A DNA stretch of 50,391 nucleotides from an uncultured Colwellia sp. GTDB taxonomy: Bacteria; Pseudomonadota; Gammaproteobacteria; Enterobacterales; Alteromonadaceae. The notes beneath the pieces were generated by a model. It saw nothing but the letters and a program-made list of their open reading frames with translations. It searched no databases and was not told where the DNA came from. The stretch is from assembly GCA_913020705.1 (NCBI GenBank), contig CAJWBY010000013.1:1-50391 (forward strand). Direction: 5' to 3'. The position numbers were made by a program, and so were the translations under genes. Shown here piece after piece: positions 34,786 through 43,871 of the stretch (its first letter is position 1; every line of letters starts with the position of its first letter).

Positions 34786-35793
34786 ATGATGAAGTTTGAA
34801 GGAAGTCACATCCTTTCTGTTTCGCAGTTTGATCGCGATGCTATCTCACGTATTTTAGAAGTTTCATCGCTAATGGCTCCGTATGCCATGCGTAAAAAGC
34901 GCTGTCATGTTTTAGACGGTGCAATTCTCAACAATTTATTCTTTGAACCAAGTACACGTACACGTGTAAGTTTTGGTGCAGCCTTCAATCTTTTAGGGGG
35001 TTATGTTCGCGAAACTGTTGGTCAAGAAAATTCATCGTTAAGTAAAGGGGAATCTCTTTTTGATACCGCACGTGTGATCAGTGGTTACTCTGATGTAATT
35101 GCTATGCGACACCCGGCAATGCATTCTGTTGAAGAGTTTTCAACAGGCAGTAGTGTTCCGGTCATAAATGGCGGTGACGGTGCAAACGAGCATCCAACAC
35201 AAGCATTGCTCGATTTATTTACCATTCAATCTGAAATGGCCCCACACAATAAAACCTTAGACGGTTTGAATATTGTATTAATGGGCGACTTAAAACACGG
35301 AAGAACGGTACATTCGTTATCTAAACTACTCAGTTTATATAACAATATGAAAGTAACAATGATCTCTCCTGATGCATTAAAAATGCCCGATAGTGTAATT
35401 TCATCGCTGACTAATGCGGGTCATGAAGTTGTGATCACAGATAAAATTGAAAATAATTTATCGTGCGACGTTATTTATCAAACAAGAATTCAACAAGAAC
35501 GTTTTGCCAGTAAAGATGAAGCTAATTTATACCGTGGACATTTCAGCTTAAATAAAGAAATTTATCAGCAGTTTTGTCAAAAACACACCGTGATCATGCA
35601 TCCATTGCCACGTGATTCTCGTCCGGAAGCAAATGAGCTCGATACCGATTTAAATGACTTAGACAATTTAGCTATTTTCAGACAAGCACAAAATGGCGTA
35701 CTTGTTCGTATGGCATTATTTGCATTAACCCTGGGTGTAGAAAATAAAATGAGCAGGTATGAAAAGCCTGTTACTTGGTATACCAATAAATAA
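34786..35793 (+). CDS. pyrB: aspartate carbamoyltransferase catalytic chain
   Basis: This 335-residue enzyme catalyses carbamoyl phosphate plus aspartate to carbamoyl aspartate, the committed step of pyrimidine synthesis. The carbamoyl-phosphate signature FEPSTRTRVSF (about 48-58) is intact. Also present are the Lys84-equivalent loop (SSLSKGES), a HPTQALLDLF segment and HPLPRDSRPE. The length exceeds E. coli PyrB (311), as in the variety found without a pyrI partner; no pyrI follows. AGGTAAC is a ribosome binding site 8 nt before the first of two ATGs. hemL lies 71 nt downstream on the same strand. Confidence 0.96.
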   Translation: MMKFEGSHILSVSQFDRDAISRILEVSSLMAPYAMRKKRCHVLDGAILNNLFFEPSTRTRVSFGAAFNLLGGYVRETVGQENSSLSKGESLFDTARVISGYSDVIAMRHPAMHSVEEFSTGSSVPVINGGDGANEHPTQALLDLFTIQSEMAPHNKTLDGLNIVLMGDLKHGRTVHSLSKLLSLYNNMKVTMISPDALKMPDSVISSLTNAGHEVVITDKIENNLSCDVIYQTRIQQERFASKDEANLYRGHFSLNKEIYQQFCQKHTVIMHPLPRDSRPEANELDTDLNDLDNLAIFRQAQNGVLVRMALFALTLGVENKMSRYEKPVTWYTNK

Positions 35794-35864
35794 TTTCGCG
35801 TGTACAAACGGCAGAAATTTATTGAACCGAACATAGCATTAGCACAAACAATACAGGTAAAAAT

Positions 35865-37148
35865 ATGAATCATTCAGAACAACTTTTTGACAGCGCAAAA
35901 CAAATTATTCCTGGTGGCGTAAATTCACCTGTTCGCGCATTTAATGGTGTAGGCGGTACACCTTGCTTTATCAAACGCGCTGAAGGTGCTTATATTTATG
36001 ACGCAGATGATAAAGCTTATATTGATTACGTAGGTTCTTGGGGGCCTATGATTTTAGGCCATAATCACCCATCAATTTTAGCTGCCGTTATTGAGACAGC
36101 TCAAAATGGTTTAAGCTTTGGTGCGCCAACCGAACTTGAAATTACAATGGCAGAAAAAGTACGTGAACTTGTTCCATCAATGGAACGTCTGAGAATGGTA
36201 AGTTCAGGTACAGAAGCCACAATGAGCGCAATTCGTTTAGCGCGTGGCTACACTGGTCGTGATAAAATATTAAAGTTTGAAGGTTGTTATCATGGTCATG
36301 CTGACTCTTTATTAGTTAAAGCAGGCTCGGGCGCATTAACCATGGGCGTACCAAATTCTCCAGGTATTCCTGCCGATTTCGCGAAGCATACGTTAACCGT
36401 TAGCTTTAATAACCTTGCTGAAGTTCAGCAGATATTTGCTGAATATAAAGATCAAATCGCTTGTATTATTGTTGAACCCGTTGCAGGAAATATGAACTGC
36501 ATTCCTCCAGTAGAAGGGTTCCTTGAAGGTTTACGTGATGTTTGTGACGAACATAAAAGTGTGCTGATATTTGATGAAGTAATGACAGGTTTCCGAGTTG
36601 CTTTAGGCGGCGCACAGGCACATTACAATATCGTTCCAGATTTAACGACGCTAGGCAAAGTGATTGGCGGCGGAATGCCTGTTGGCGCATTTGGCGGCAA
36701 AAAAGAAATTATGGATTACATTGCACCTGTTGGCCCTGTTTATCAAGCAGGTACATTATCAGGAAACCCTATCGCAATGGCTGCAGGTTTGGCTTCACTA
36801 AATGAATTATGTGAAGGCAATAAGCACGAGCAACTTAGTGCTTCAACTGAAAAACTTGCCATGGGTTTACAAGCCGCTGCCGAACGTAATGGTGTGTCAT
36901 TAAGCATCAACTATGTTGGAGCAATGTTTGGTTTCTTTTTTACTGATTCGCAAGAACCTATCACGACATATGAGCAAGCGACTCATTGTGATACTGAAAA
37001 ATTCAAACACTTCTTCCATTTAATGCTTGAAGAAGGTGTCTACTTAGCACCGTCTGCCTATGAGACTGGTTTTCTGTCAACCGCTCATTCCGATGAAATA
37101 ATCGAGTTGACTTTGGCTGCTGCCGATAAGTGTTTTGCTCAGCTTTAA
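35865..37148 (+). CDS. hemL: glutamate-1-semialdehyde 2,1-aminomutase
   Basis: This 427-residue PLP enzyme of aminotransferase class III turns glutamate-1-semialdehyde into 5-aminolevulinate. [11 protein letters not shown] opens the protein. [16 protein letters not shown] holds the phosphate site, [14 protein letters not shown] the substrate region, and [11 protein letters not shown] the pyridine-nitrogen aspartate. The Schiff-base lysine is Lys265 in [14 protein letters not shown]. All landmarks are intact and the length equals that of E. coli HemL. AGG at 7 nt before the ATG is the ribosome binding site. A strong bidirectional terminator follows. Confidence 0.97.
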   Translation: MNHSEQLFDSAKQIIPGGVNSPVRAFNGVGGTPCFIKRAEGAYIYDADDKAYIDYVGSWGPMILGHNHPSILAAVIETAQNGLSFGAPTELEITMAEKVRELVPSMERLRMVSSGTEATMSAIRLARGYTGRDKILKFEGCYHGHADSLLVKAGSGALTMGVPNSPGIPADFAKHTLTVSFNNLAEVQQIFAEYKDQIACIIVEPVAGNMNCIPPVEGFLEGLRDVCDEHKSVLIFDEVMTGFRVALGGAQAHYNIVPDLTTLGKVIGGGMPVGAFGGKKEIMDYIAPVGPVYQAGTLSGNPIAMAAGLASLNELCEGNKHEQLSASTEKLAMGLQAAAERNGVSLSINYVGAMFGFFFTDSQEPITTYEQATHCDTEKFKHFFHLMLEEGVYLAPSAYETGFLSTAHSDEIIELTLAAADKCFAQL

Positions 37149-37163
37149 TAACGAATACTATGT

Positions 37164-37195
37164 AAAAAGGGATAGCCATTGGCTATCCCTTTTTT
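37164..37195. terminator. strong bidirectional terminator between hemL and a convergent gene
   Basis: AAAAAGGGATAGCC and GGCTATCCCTTTTT form a perfect 14-bp stem with loop ATT and a T-run on both strands. It begins 15 nt after hemL and ends 20 nt after the convergent small gene (37215-37610). Confidence 0.93.
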
Positions 37196-37214
37196 GTTTG
37201 ATTAGTGGTTAATA

Positions 37215-37610
37215 TTAATTTGCTTTTATCGTCGCTAATTCATTATCTAACCATTGATAAGCCTCTTGCCAACCTAAGTTCAATCCCGAATATATGGGAT
37301 ATTGCCATTGATCGAATGAACGACTTTCTTGAAGCTGTTTAGTCACTAATAGACTTTCGTCAGAATAGCAGACAAAAGCAAGTGCTTTTAACCCTTCATA
37401 TGATGCAATGGAAAGCTTTGCTTCATAGGTATAAGTGTAATTGTGAATACGATTGATCAATAAAGCAAAGTCACCTTCTACATTATTATTCATAAAATCA
37501 TGACACTCTTCAACCATCTCAAGTGTCATTTCAATGCCTTCATCGGCAGTAACTTCAATCACATTATTAGCAAATATATTATAAAAGCCAAAACTTAAAC
37601 GATGTTTCAT
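37215..37610 (-). CDS. small protein of unknown function under a Fur-type promoter
   Basis: This 131-residue soluble protein has no signal peptide and no membrane segment. Alternation of strands and helices (FGFYNIFANNVIEVTADEG, EGDFALLINRIHNYTYTYEA, GLKALAFVCYSDESLLVTKQL) and the acidic start resemble SpoIIAA/STAS-like small proteins, an inference from pattern only. An AAGGGGAA ribosome binding site lies 6 nt before the ATG. The promoter carries a strong Fur box over its -35, so expression should rise in iron shortage. A protein of similar size and layout is encoded at 43411-43830. It ends in the terminator shared with hemL. Confidence 0.75.
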   Translation of the reverse strand: MKHRLSFGFYNIFANNVIEVTADEGIEMTLEMVEECHDFMNNNVEGDFALLINRIHNYTYTYEAKLSIASYEGLKALAFVCYSDESLLVTKQLQESRSFDQWQYPIYSGLNLGWQEAYQWLDNELATIKAN

Positions 37611-37663
37611 TTAATTCCCCTTGGCCACAATATGATAAATATAAAAATGGATACCATTAATAC

Positions 37664-37703
37664 ATAATACAATTCGTAAAAGTAAATGATAACTATTCTC
37701 ATG
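37664..37703 (-). promoter_or_regulatory. Fur-box-overlapped promoter of the 131-residue unknown gene
   Basis: On the minus strand, TTATCA (-35, 37687-37692) and TATTAT (-10, 37664-37669) are separated by exactly 17 nt. On the plus strand, AATGATAACTATTCTCATG (37685-37703) matches the Fur consensus (AATGATAATNATTNTCATT) at nearly every fixed position. The core 7-1-7 palindrome is 37687-37701. The box covers the -35, so Fe-Fur would block RNA polymerase. Confidence 0.8.
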
Positions 37704-37788
37704 TGTTGTTTTGTATACAATAATAGCTGTATAAAAAACATGCAAGCATATATGTAATAAATTTAGCTCAACTTTGTTAATCTATTGT

Positions 37789-40110
37789 TTAATCGCCGAA
37801 TATTTTTTTAAACCAAGACGTTTCTTTTTCCTTAATGGGTTCTTTTTTAGTTAAGCAATGAGGCTCTATTAACAAACCTGTGGTTACTGCTGGATGAGAA
37901 ATCATCTCAAGACATTCAATACTCACTGCATTACCGCTACTTGATTCAAAGTTAATCATTGAAATATTTTCAGGTGTTTTACGTACTTTATTAATAACGC
38001 CATTCTTGTTCATAAACTGTGAAAACAAGACTAAAGCACCACTACTACCTGTTAATTCTGTTGCTTTATTATCATCACGGCCAAGCCAAGTCGTTATTAA
38101 ATTTTGATTATCATACCCTACAAACCAACTATCTCTTTGTTGATTTGTTGTCCCTGTTTTTCCAGCCAACTCTGCACTATTTAAGCGCCAAGTCAGTGAT
38201 TTAGCCGTACCTCTTTTTGTTACCTGTGATAAGGCATGATCTAATAAATAAATGCCTTGAGTAGAAAATAACTGCTCTTCTTGTAGCTTAAACTGCCACA
38301 ACGTTTCCCCTTGTGCTGATACAATATGATTAATTGCATGACTTGTATTTTTATAACCTTGATTAGCGATAGGTAAAAATAGCTGATTCACTTCAAATGG
38401 TGACAAATTGAGAGATCCCAACAACATACTCGGACGAGTAACGATATCATTGGGATAGCCCAACACATGAAAAATGTTGGCTACATTATTCAAGCCTAGC
38501 TGCATACCTAAATTAACTGTCGGCACATTAAGCGATCGTACTAAGCCATCTAATAAACTGACTTTACCTTCAAACTTTCCATTATAGTTTTTTGGACGCC
38601 ACTCTTGGCCACTTTCGCTTAAAAGCACTATAGGTTCATCCTTAAGTATCGTTGCAAAATTATATTGCTGATAACGCTCTAACGCTGCTAAATATATTGC
38701 AGGTTTGATAAGTGAACCTATAGGACGTTTAGCATGTAACGCTCGATTAAAACCGGCATAACCCGCTTTTTTATCTCCGATTAACGCCCTAACTTCTCCT
38801 GAATGAATATCCGTAACGATCATAGCAACTTGTAACGGTTGTGCTTTATTCAGTTTTTCTAAATCTGTAATTTTGTCTTGAATACTTTGTTCTGCATTCC
38901 TTTGTGCAACAATTGAAAAACCCGTAAAAATACGTATCCCCGCTTGTTGATCAAATTCTGAAAGCTTTTCAGCCAGTTCTTTTTTCACTAACTGTAAATA
39001 AGCAGGAAATTTCTTTTGTACTAAACGACGAGATTTTCTAACCGATAAAGGTGATTCAATGGCTGCTTGAAAATTTTTCTGTGAAATCAGTTCATTTTGA
39101 TACATTAAGCGCAAAACAAGATCTCTACGCTTTTTAGTGTTTTCTGGGTGTCGCCATGGATCATAATAACTCGGCCCTTTTACCAAGCCAATTAACATGG
39201 CTGTTTGCTCAATACTTAATGATTGAATGGGCTGACCAAAATAAAACTTAGCTGCCAAGCCAAAACCATAAATACCATTTGCGTAATTCTGCCCTAAATA
39301 GACCTCATTAATATAGGCTTCAAGTAATTGGTCTTTACTATATCTAAGCTCAAGAATAACGGACATAACCGCCTCATTAGCTTTTCGCCACAAGGTTTTA
39401 TCTCGGGTTAAAAACATATTTTTAACCAGTTGCTGAGTCAACGTACTGCCACCCTGCACTGTTCTTCCCGCTTGAATATTACTGATTAACGCACGGATAA
39501 TACCTAATGGGGAAATACCATAATGAAAATAAAAATTTCGGTCTTCCACAAGCAATAAAGTATCAATTAACTGTTCAGGGACAGATTGAAGTGAAACGAT
39601 TACTCTGTCTTCTTTGTTATTAGGCACCAAACGATCTATGAGCAAGGGCTCGAGTAGTACACTCTCTAAAGGTTCTTCTTCATCAGAAATTGTACGAATG
39701 TGATTATTATTTATATGAATAGTGAAACGTTGAGCGATCGAATTTCCATCTCCAAAATCAAAAGCTTTGCGATAGATAATCAACTTATTATTTGATAACG
39801 AAAAATCTCCGGGGCTAACCGTTTTCTTCTTTTGATAATATCCCGTAAGCGCTAAGTATCTTATTAACTCAGCAGATGTGATCTCGTCTCCAACACTAAA
39901 TTTCTCAATTTTCCCATAAACTTGCACAGGAATATTCCAGCGCTGCCCTTCAAATTTATCTTTAACTTTACTGTCGAGATAAACACCATAAAAACCTAAC
40001 ACGAATATTAATGTGATAAATATCTTTAATAAGGTGTACCCAGATCTACGTATCCAAGAAGCACGTGGGTTTGTATTTTTTTTAGTTTCGTTTTTCAAAT
40101 GATTAACCAT
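37789..40110 (-). CDS. mrcB: penicillin-binding protein 1B
   Basis: This 773-residue bifunctional class A PBP has an N-terminal cytoplasmic tail and transmembrane helix (about 25-46). A UB2H-like domain (about 65-150) follows, where LpoB binds in E. coli. The glycosyltransferase domain has the catalytic Glu in LLVEDRNFYFHYGI (about 186) plus GGSTLTQQLVKN. The transpeptidase has SLIK (Ser about 464), SLN and GKTGTTNQQRDSWF (about 649), all intact. It polymerises and cross-links peptidoglycan at the inner membrane. It lies 41 nt after hrpB, the same hrpB-mrcB order as in E. coli. Confidence 0.95.
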   Translation of the reverse strand: MVNHLKNETKKNTNPRASWIRRSGYTLLKIFITLIFVLGFYGVYLDSKVKDKFEGQRWNIPVQVYGKIEKFSVGDEITSAELIRYLALTGYYQKKKTVSPGDFSLSNNKLIIYRKAFDFGDGNSIAQRFTIHINNNHIRTISDEEEPLESVLLEPLLIDRLVPNNKEDRVIVSLQSVPEQLIDTLLLVEDRNFYFHYGISPLGIIRALISNIQAGRTVQGGSTLTQQLVKNMFLTRDKTLWRKANEAVMSVILELRYSKDQLLEAYINEVYLGQNYANGIYGFGLAAKFYFGQPIQSLSIEQTAMLIGLVKGPSYYDPWRHPENTKKRRDLVLRLMYQNELISQKNFQAAIESPLSVRKSRRLVQKKFPAYLQLVKKELAEKLSEFDQQAGIRIFTGFSIVAQRNAEQSIQDKITDLEKLNKAQPLQVAMIVTDIHSGEVRALIGDKKAGYAGFNRALHAKRPIGSLIKPAIYLAALERYQQYNFATILKDEPIVLLSESGQEWRPKNYNGKFEGKVSLLDGLVRSLNVPTVNLGMQLGLNNVANIFHVLGYPNDIVTRPSMLLGSLNLSPFEVNQLFLPIANQGYKNTSHAINHIVSAQGETLWQFKLQEEQLFSTQGIYLLDHALSQVTKRGTAKSLTWRLNSAELAGKTGTTNQQRDSWFVGYDNQNLITTWLGRDDNKATELTGSSGALVLFSQFMNKNGVINKVRKTPENISMINFESSSGNAVSIECLEMISHPAVTTGLLIEPHCLTKKEPIKEKETSWFKKIFGD

Positions 40111-40151
40111 TCCACACTGTATTTTAATCAGCCAATAAAGCTAGGGCTTTA

Positions 40152-42677
40152 TTACATATATTTTTTAACTCGATTCGTTGCTTGTGCATTAGCCGGATCA
40201 TCAGGCCAAAAATGTTTGGGATATTTTGCTTTCATTTCTTTTTGTACATCTTTGTAACTACCTTGCCAAAAAGCGACAAGATCTTGTGTTACTTGAATAG
40301 GTCTTTTAGCCGGCGATAATAATTCAATGATCAATGAAACAGCGGATTTATGCTGCTTATCGCCTACATTTGGTGTAACGCTCACCCCATAGAGTTCTTG
40401 CATCGGCATTGAAACAATAGGTGCTTGTTCTGCACTATATCGAATAGGACAACGCCTTCCTGTTGGGCCAATAAAGTGCTCAGGAGCAATGTTGTCTAAT
40501 ACTTTTTGTTGTTTGTAATCAAGTAACGACAATAATGCTGTAGATAAAGTGACTTTATCTAGCTGGTTTTTATTTTTAATATCACCAATAAAGGACGTTA
40601 ACCACAAAGGAATATTTTTTACTAAGTCACTTTCTTCAACCTGTGGAAAATTCAAATGTTGCTGAGTTTGCGTGATCCAGCGCCAGCGGCTCAGAAGTTT
40701 TTGATCATCTTCACGCCAATGTAAATAAGACAAACCATATCGTTGAATCTGTTGTTGCCATAAAGCAGCAATAGCATCGTGAGTTATTTTTTCATTACTG
40801 GGTTTTTCTGATAAAACAATTGCGCCATATACGGTTTGCTGTTTAGCACTAATACGCTGTGTTTTTGTATCATAATTCAGTTGTTTTATTTGCTTAAGAG
40901 TAATCAGTTTCCAAGCAACCAATTGTTCGATATCAACAGGAGCAGCAAGTCGAACTTGTAATTTTTGTTGATATTCAGACAAGTTTGCAGCGACAATGTA
41001 AGCTTCGCCTGCAAGTGCATCTTGTTCACTTATAACTAGCCCTTTACCATTTTCAGATAAGAAGTGTCCATATTGGGCGCGTTGTTTAGCAATACGCTCT
41101 GGATAAGCTAGAGCAAGTAATACACCCGTTAATTCAATCGGCAGATTGAATAGGTTCGTCGCCAACGTTTTATTTGTTTTTTGTAAATGCTTTTTCATTT
41201 GGAGAAAAAATGTCTGATATCTTTTATTTTTTGATTGATGAACTAACTCAGTCAAACGGTGGCGTAGATCACAATCCGTAAAGGCTCGTTCCCCTCTAAA
41301 TATATCTCGTTCTTCAAGTAATGCTGCCAACAAAGCCGCTAGATTGGTTAATCCTGCCAATTTATATTTTTGTTCTAAATCAACAGCACTGACGATCATT
41401 TTGGCAAAACGCGGATGACAGGCAAAACCTGCAACCCGTTCGCCTATTTTTGTTAAATTTCTTTTTTCATCAAGTAATTGTAACTGCTGAAGTTCACTCC
41501 AAGCTTGGCTCTCTTGTACTTTTGCTGGTAATTCTATCATCGGAAGGTCAGCTAATTTTTTAACACCCCAACGAGCAAGCTCTATGACCATAGGTAATAA
41601 ATCGGCTTGTTGAATTTCACTAATACTTTGCTCATTCCTGCGATGAAAATCTTCGCTATTGTATAACCGAAGACACTTTCCTGCCATCACTCTGCCTGCA
41701 CGCCCCATACGCTGAACAGCGGAAGCTTTAGAAATATTTCGAAGTTGTAATTGATTAGTCAGTGTTTGCGCATCATAAATGGCCACTTTTTCTAACCCAC
41801 AATCAATCACTAAATTAATGCCTTCAATCGTTAAACTCGTTTCAGCGATATTTGTCGCGAGAACAATTTTGTGAATTCCGTTCTCTGTAGGTGCAATAGC
41901 TTGCTGTTGCTGAGTAAGCGTAAGATCGCCATAAAGCGGACATAGTAAAAAATGTTTGGGTACATATTCAGCGAGCCTTTCAGCTAAAAATCGAATATCA
42001 GCAATACCGGATACAAAAACTAATATCGACCCCTGATGATCCTCCATGGACTTTATGCAAACGCTAAGTGCATGTTCACGCCATATTCGACTATTTTTAG
42101 CGGGTATATAGTCCACATCAACAGAAAAACTCCGACCTTCACTAGCCAGTGACACTGCATCAGGCAACTGCTTCAATAAACTTGTCGTTGATAACGTTGC
42201 AGACATTAATAATAGTTTTAAATCTTCACGCAAACCTTGTTGCACATCCCGTGCTAACGCAAAAGCTAAATCAGCATTGAGCGAACGTTCATGAAATTCA
42301 TCAAAAATGACTAAGGCGCACCCTTCAAGTTCAGGATCATGCTGGATAATTTGAGTGAATATTCCTTCGGTGATCACTTCCAATTGAGTATTTTTAGAGA
42401 CCTTACTTTCGTTTTTTAGTCGATAACCAACTGTTTCCCCTACTGTTTCACCGAGCTGTTTAGCTAAAAAGCATGCAACCGTTTTTGCGGCTAAGCGACG
42501 AGGTTGCAATAAATAAATTTTTTGTCCGCAGAGCTGGTTATTTTCCAATAGCCACAATGGCAGCCTTGTAGATTTACCTGCTCCGGGAGGTGCAGATAAC
42601 ACAATTGTTTGATGACGATTTAACGCATCAATAAACGGGCCTTTAATCTGTTCTATGGGTAATGAAAGAGCTGACAT
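40152..42677 (-). CDS. hrpB: ATP-dependent helicase HrpB (DEAH family)
   Basis: This 841-residue protein has Walker A LSAPPGAGKSTRLPLWLL (about 27-44), the DEFH box VIFDEFHERS in place of DEAH, and motif III LLMSATLS. The helicase C domain has ATNIAETSLTIEGI and AVQRMGRAGRV. The C-terminal HrpB-specific domain (about 690-841) ends with the LLSPAKRPIQVTQDLVAFWQGSY region (residues about 790-812) and YPKHFWPDDP. Its RNA target is not established in the family. An 8-bp inverted repeat (40134-40153) overlaps the stop codon. Neighbour mrcB is cotranscribed. Confidence 0.95.
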   Translation of the reverse strand: MSALSLPIEQIKGPFIDALNRHQTIVLSAPPGAGKSTRLPLWLLENNQLCGQKIYLLQPRRLAAKTVACFLAKQLGETVGETVGYRLKNESKVSKNTQLEVITEGIFTQIIQHDPELEGCALVIFDEFHERSLNADLAFALARDVQQGLREDLKLLLMSATLSTTSLLKQLPDAVSLASEGRSFSVDVDYIPAKNSRIWREHALSVCIKSMEDHQGSILVFVSGIADIRFLAERLAEYVPKHFLLCPLYGDLTLTQQQQAIAPTENGIHKIVLATNIAETSLTIEGINLVIDCGLEKVAIYDAQTLTNQLQLRNISKASAVQRMGRAGRVMAGKCLRLYNSEDFHRRNEQSISEIQQADLLPMVIELARWGVKKLADLPMIELPAKVQESQAWSELQQLQLLDEKRNLTKIGERVAGFACHPRFAKMIVSAVDLEQKYKLAGLTNLAALLAALLEERDIFRGERAFTDCDLRHRLTELVHQSKNKRYQTFFLQMKKHLQKTNKTLATNLFNLPIELTGVLLALAYPERIAKQRAQYGHFLSENGKGLVISEQDALAGEAYIVAANLSEYQQKLQVRLAAPVDIEQLVAWKLITLKQIKQLNYDTKTQRISAKQQTVYGAIVLSEKPSNEKITHDAIAALWQQQIQRYGLSYLHWREDDQKLLSRWRWITQTQQHLNFPQVEESDLVKNIPLWLTSFIGDIKNKNQLDKVTLSTALLSLLDYKQQKVLDNIAPEHFIGPTGRRCPIRYSAEQAPIVSMPMQELYGVSVTPNVGDKQHKSAVSLIIELLSPAKRPIQVTQDLVAFWQGSYKDVQKEMKAKYPKHFWPDDPANAQATNRVKKYM

Positions 42678-42763
42678 TTTTGTTTTATATGAATTTTTTG
42701 ATCAGAAAACTACTACAACAATCCTAACATAAACACTGCCCACCATTATTGTTATATTTATTA

Positions 42764-42788
42764 AATAGCTCAGTTCAACATAGCTATT
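42764..42788 (+). promoter_or_regulatory. upstream inverted repeat near the thioesterase promoter
   Basis: AATAGCT (42764-42770) and AGCTATT (42782-42788) are perfect 7-bp arms 11 nt apart. They cover the place where a -35 would lie for the TATAAT at 42803-42808. No good -35 is visible, which suggests an activator-dependent promoter, by inference. Confidence 0.4.
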
Positions 42789-42802
42789 AATGCCTTCCTT
42801 AC

Positions 42803-42837
42803 TATAATAAAAGTAACTTTACCCAATAGTTACTTTT
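42803..42837 (+). promoter_or_regulatory. perfect -10 and a 10-bp inverted repeat before the thioesterase start
   Basis: TATAAT (42803-42808) is a perfect -10. Right behind it, AAAAGTAACT (42809-42818) and AGTTACTTTT (42828-42837) form a perfect 10-bp inverted repeat with a 9-nt gap, ending one base before the ATG. It lies over the likely transcription start and the place of the ribosome binding site, of which none is visible. Confidence 0.55.
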
Positions 42838-42838
42838 T

Positions 42839-43318
42839 ATGAGTAAAAATAATATTGTTGATTTCCGTTTTCTTGCTGAACCTACCGATGTAAATTTTGG
42901 CGGAAAAGTTCATGGGGGTATGGTAATGAAGTGGATTGATCAAGCTTCTTATGCTTGTGCTGCGCAGTGGAGTAAACGCTATTGTGTAACAGTTTCAGCC
43001 AACGGCATTAGATTTATTCGTCCTATTTTAGTGGGGCAAATGATTACAGTAACAGCACGTATTGTGCATACAGGTAAAACAAGTATGCATATTTATGTCG
43101 TTGTTCGAGCGGGTGATCCAAAAGACGATAAAACGGTTGTCACTAATCGTTGTTTCATCACATTTATGGCTATTGACGAAAGCGGATATCCTATTAACGT
43201 TCCAAAATTTGTTCCAAATAATGAAGAAGATAGGCTACTTGAAGAAGTCGCTGAAGGGGCAAAAACTTTCGCAAAAAGACTAGATGAAGACTTTGAAAAG
43301 AAACTTGGTTGGAAATAA
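42839..43318 (+). CDS. hotdog-fold acyl-CoA thioesterase
   Basis: This 159-residue protein has the typical YciA/BACH thioesterase core: EPTDVNFGGKVHGGMVMKWIDQASYACAA (residues about 13-41, with the catalytic-type N-x-x-G-x-V-H-G-G), then FIRPILVGQMITVTARIVHTG. It should hydrolyse acyl-CoA to fatty acid and CoA in the cytoplasm; chain-length preference is unknown. The gene has no visible ribosome binding site and its start is tightly framed by inverted repeats. It is divergent from hrpB and followed by a small unknown gene at 93 nt. Confidence 0.9.
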   Translation: MSKNNIVDFRFLAEPTDVNFGGKVHGGMVMKWIDQASYACAAQWSKRYCVTVSANGIRFIRPILVGQMITVTARIVHTGKTSMHIYVVVRAGDPKDDKTVVTNRCFITFMAIDESGYPINVPKFVPNNEEDRLLEEVAEGAKTFAKRLDEDFEKKLGWK

Positions 43319-43410
43319 TAATGAAATAAAGCCTCAATGGTTTTAAAAATATTCAGACTGAATAAAAATAGATAAACATAATTTATATTTCTCTAGATAA
43401 GAAGGCAATT

Positions 43411-43830
43411 ATGGAACTTGCGGCACATGGAACTTACAACTTTAAGAGAGCAAAAAATATTTTATATGTTGATGCTTTTGGACCTTTCAATGAAATAACA
43501 ACTCAGCAATATGCGAAAGACATTGATGAATACAGTTATAAATTTCAGAATGAAAATTGGGTTTCTCTAACCACTTTTTATGGTGATAGTATTTTTACTC
43601 CTGCGGCGGAAAACTCTTTAATTTCCTTACTGCATAGTCGAGCAGAGAAAGGTTTATTAGCAAATGCCTGTATAATATTAGAAAGTCACTGCCATGACTT
43701 ACAATATATGCAATTGAAACGAATTCACCTTAAAGCAAACATTGCCTTTGATACTTTTAGCGATGTAAGTGGTGCAGAAAAATGGCTTGAAGAGTTGAAC
43801 TGCGCCTCTAGTATGATAAAAGCACAATAA
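43411..43830 (+). CDS. small protein of unknown function (SpoIIAA/STAS-like pattern)
   Basis: This 139-residue soluble protein opens AAHGTYNFKRAKNILYVDAFGPFNE, described in two parts: a strand, a turn, then an ILYVDAFGPFNE strand-loop. Helix HDLQYMQLKRIHLKANI and the ending GAEKWLEEL follow. This is the order seen in SpoIIAA-like proteins of marine gammaproteobacteria, inferred from pattern. An AAGG ribosome binding site precedes the ATG by 8 nt. It may be cotranscribed with the thioesterase. Its size and layout recall the gene at 37215-37610, but identity is low. Confidence 0.7.
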   Translation: MELAAHGTYNFKRAKNILYVDAFGPFNEITTQQYAKDIDEYSYKFQNENWVSLTTFYGDSIFTPAAENSLISLLHSRAEKGLLANACIILESHCHDLQYMQLKRIHLKANIAFDTFSDVSGAEKWLEELNCASSMIKAQ

Positions 43831-43849
43831 TTAAATAATCATTGTGCTT
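43820..43849. terminator. convergent terminator between the small unknown gene and pepB
   Basis: AAGCACAAT and ATTGTGCTT form a perfect 9-bp stem with a 12-nt AT-rich loop. On the minus strand TTTTATC follows, so it suits the aminopeptidase gene best. The left arm overlaps the stop codon of the plus-strand gene. Confidence 0.65.
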
Positions 43850-43871
43850 AATATTTAAGTATAAAAGTTGA

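Noticed and set aside
40134..40153. 8-bp inverted repeat at the hrpB stop as a terminator
   Set aside because: The stem is AT-rich, no T-run follows, and mrcB lies 41 nt downstream on the same strand, so readthrough is more likely.
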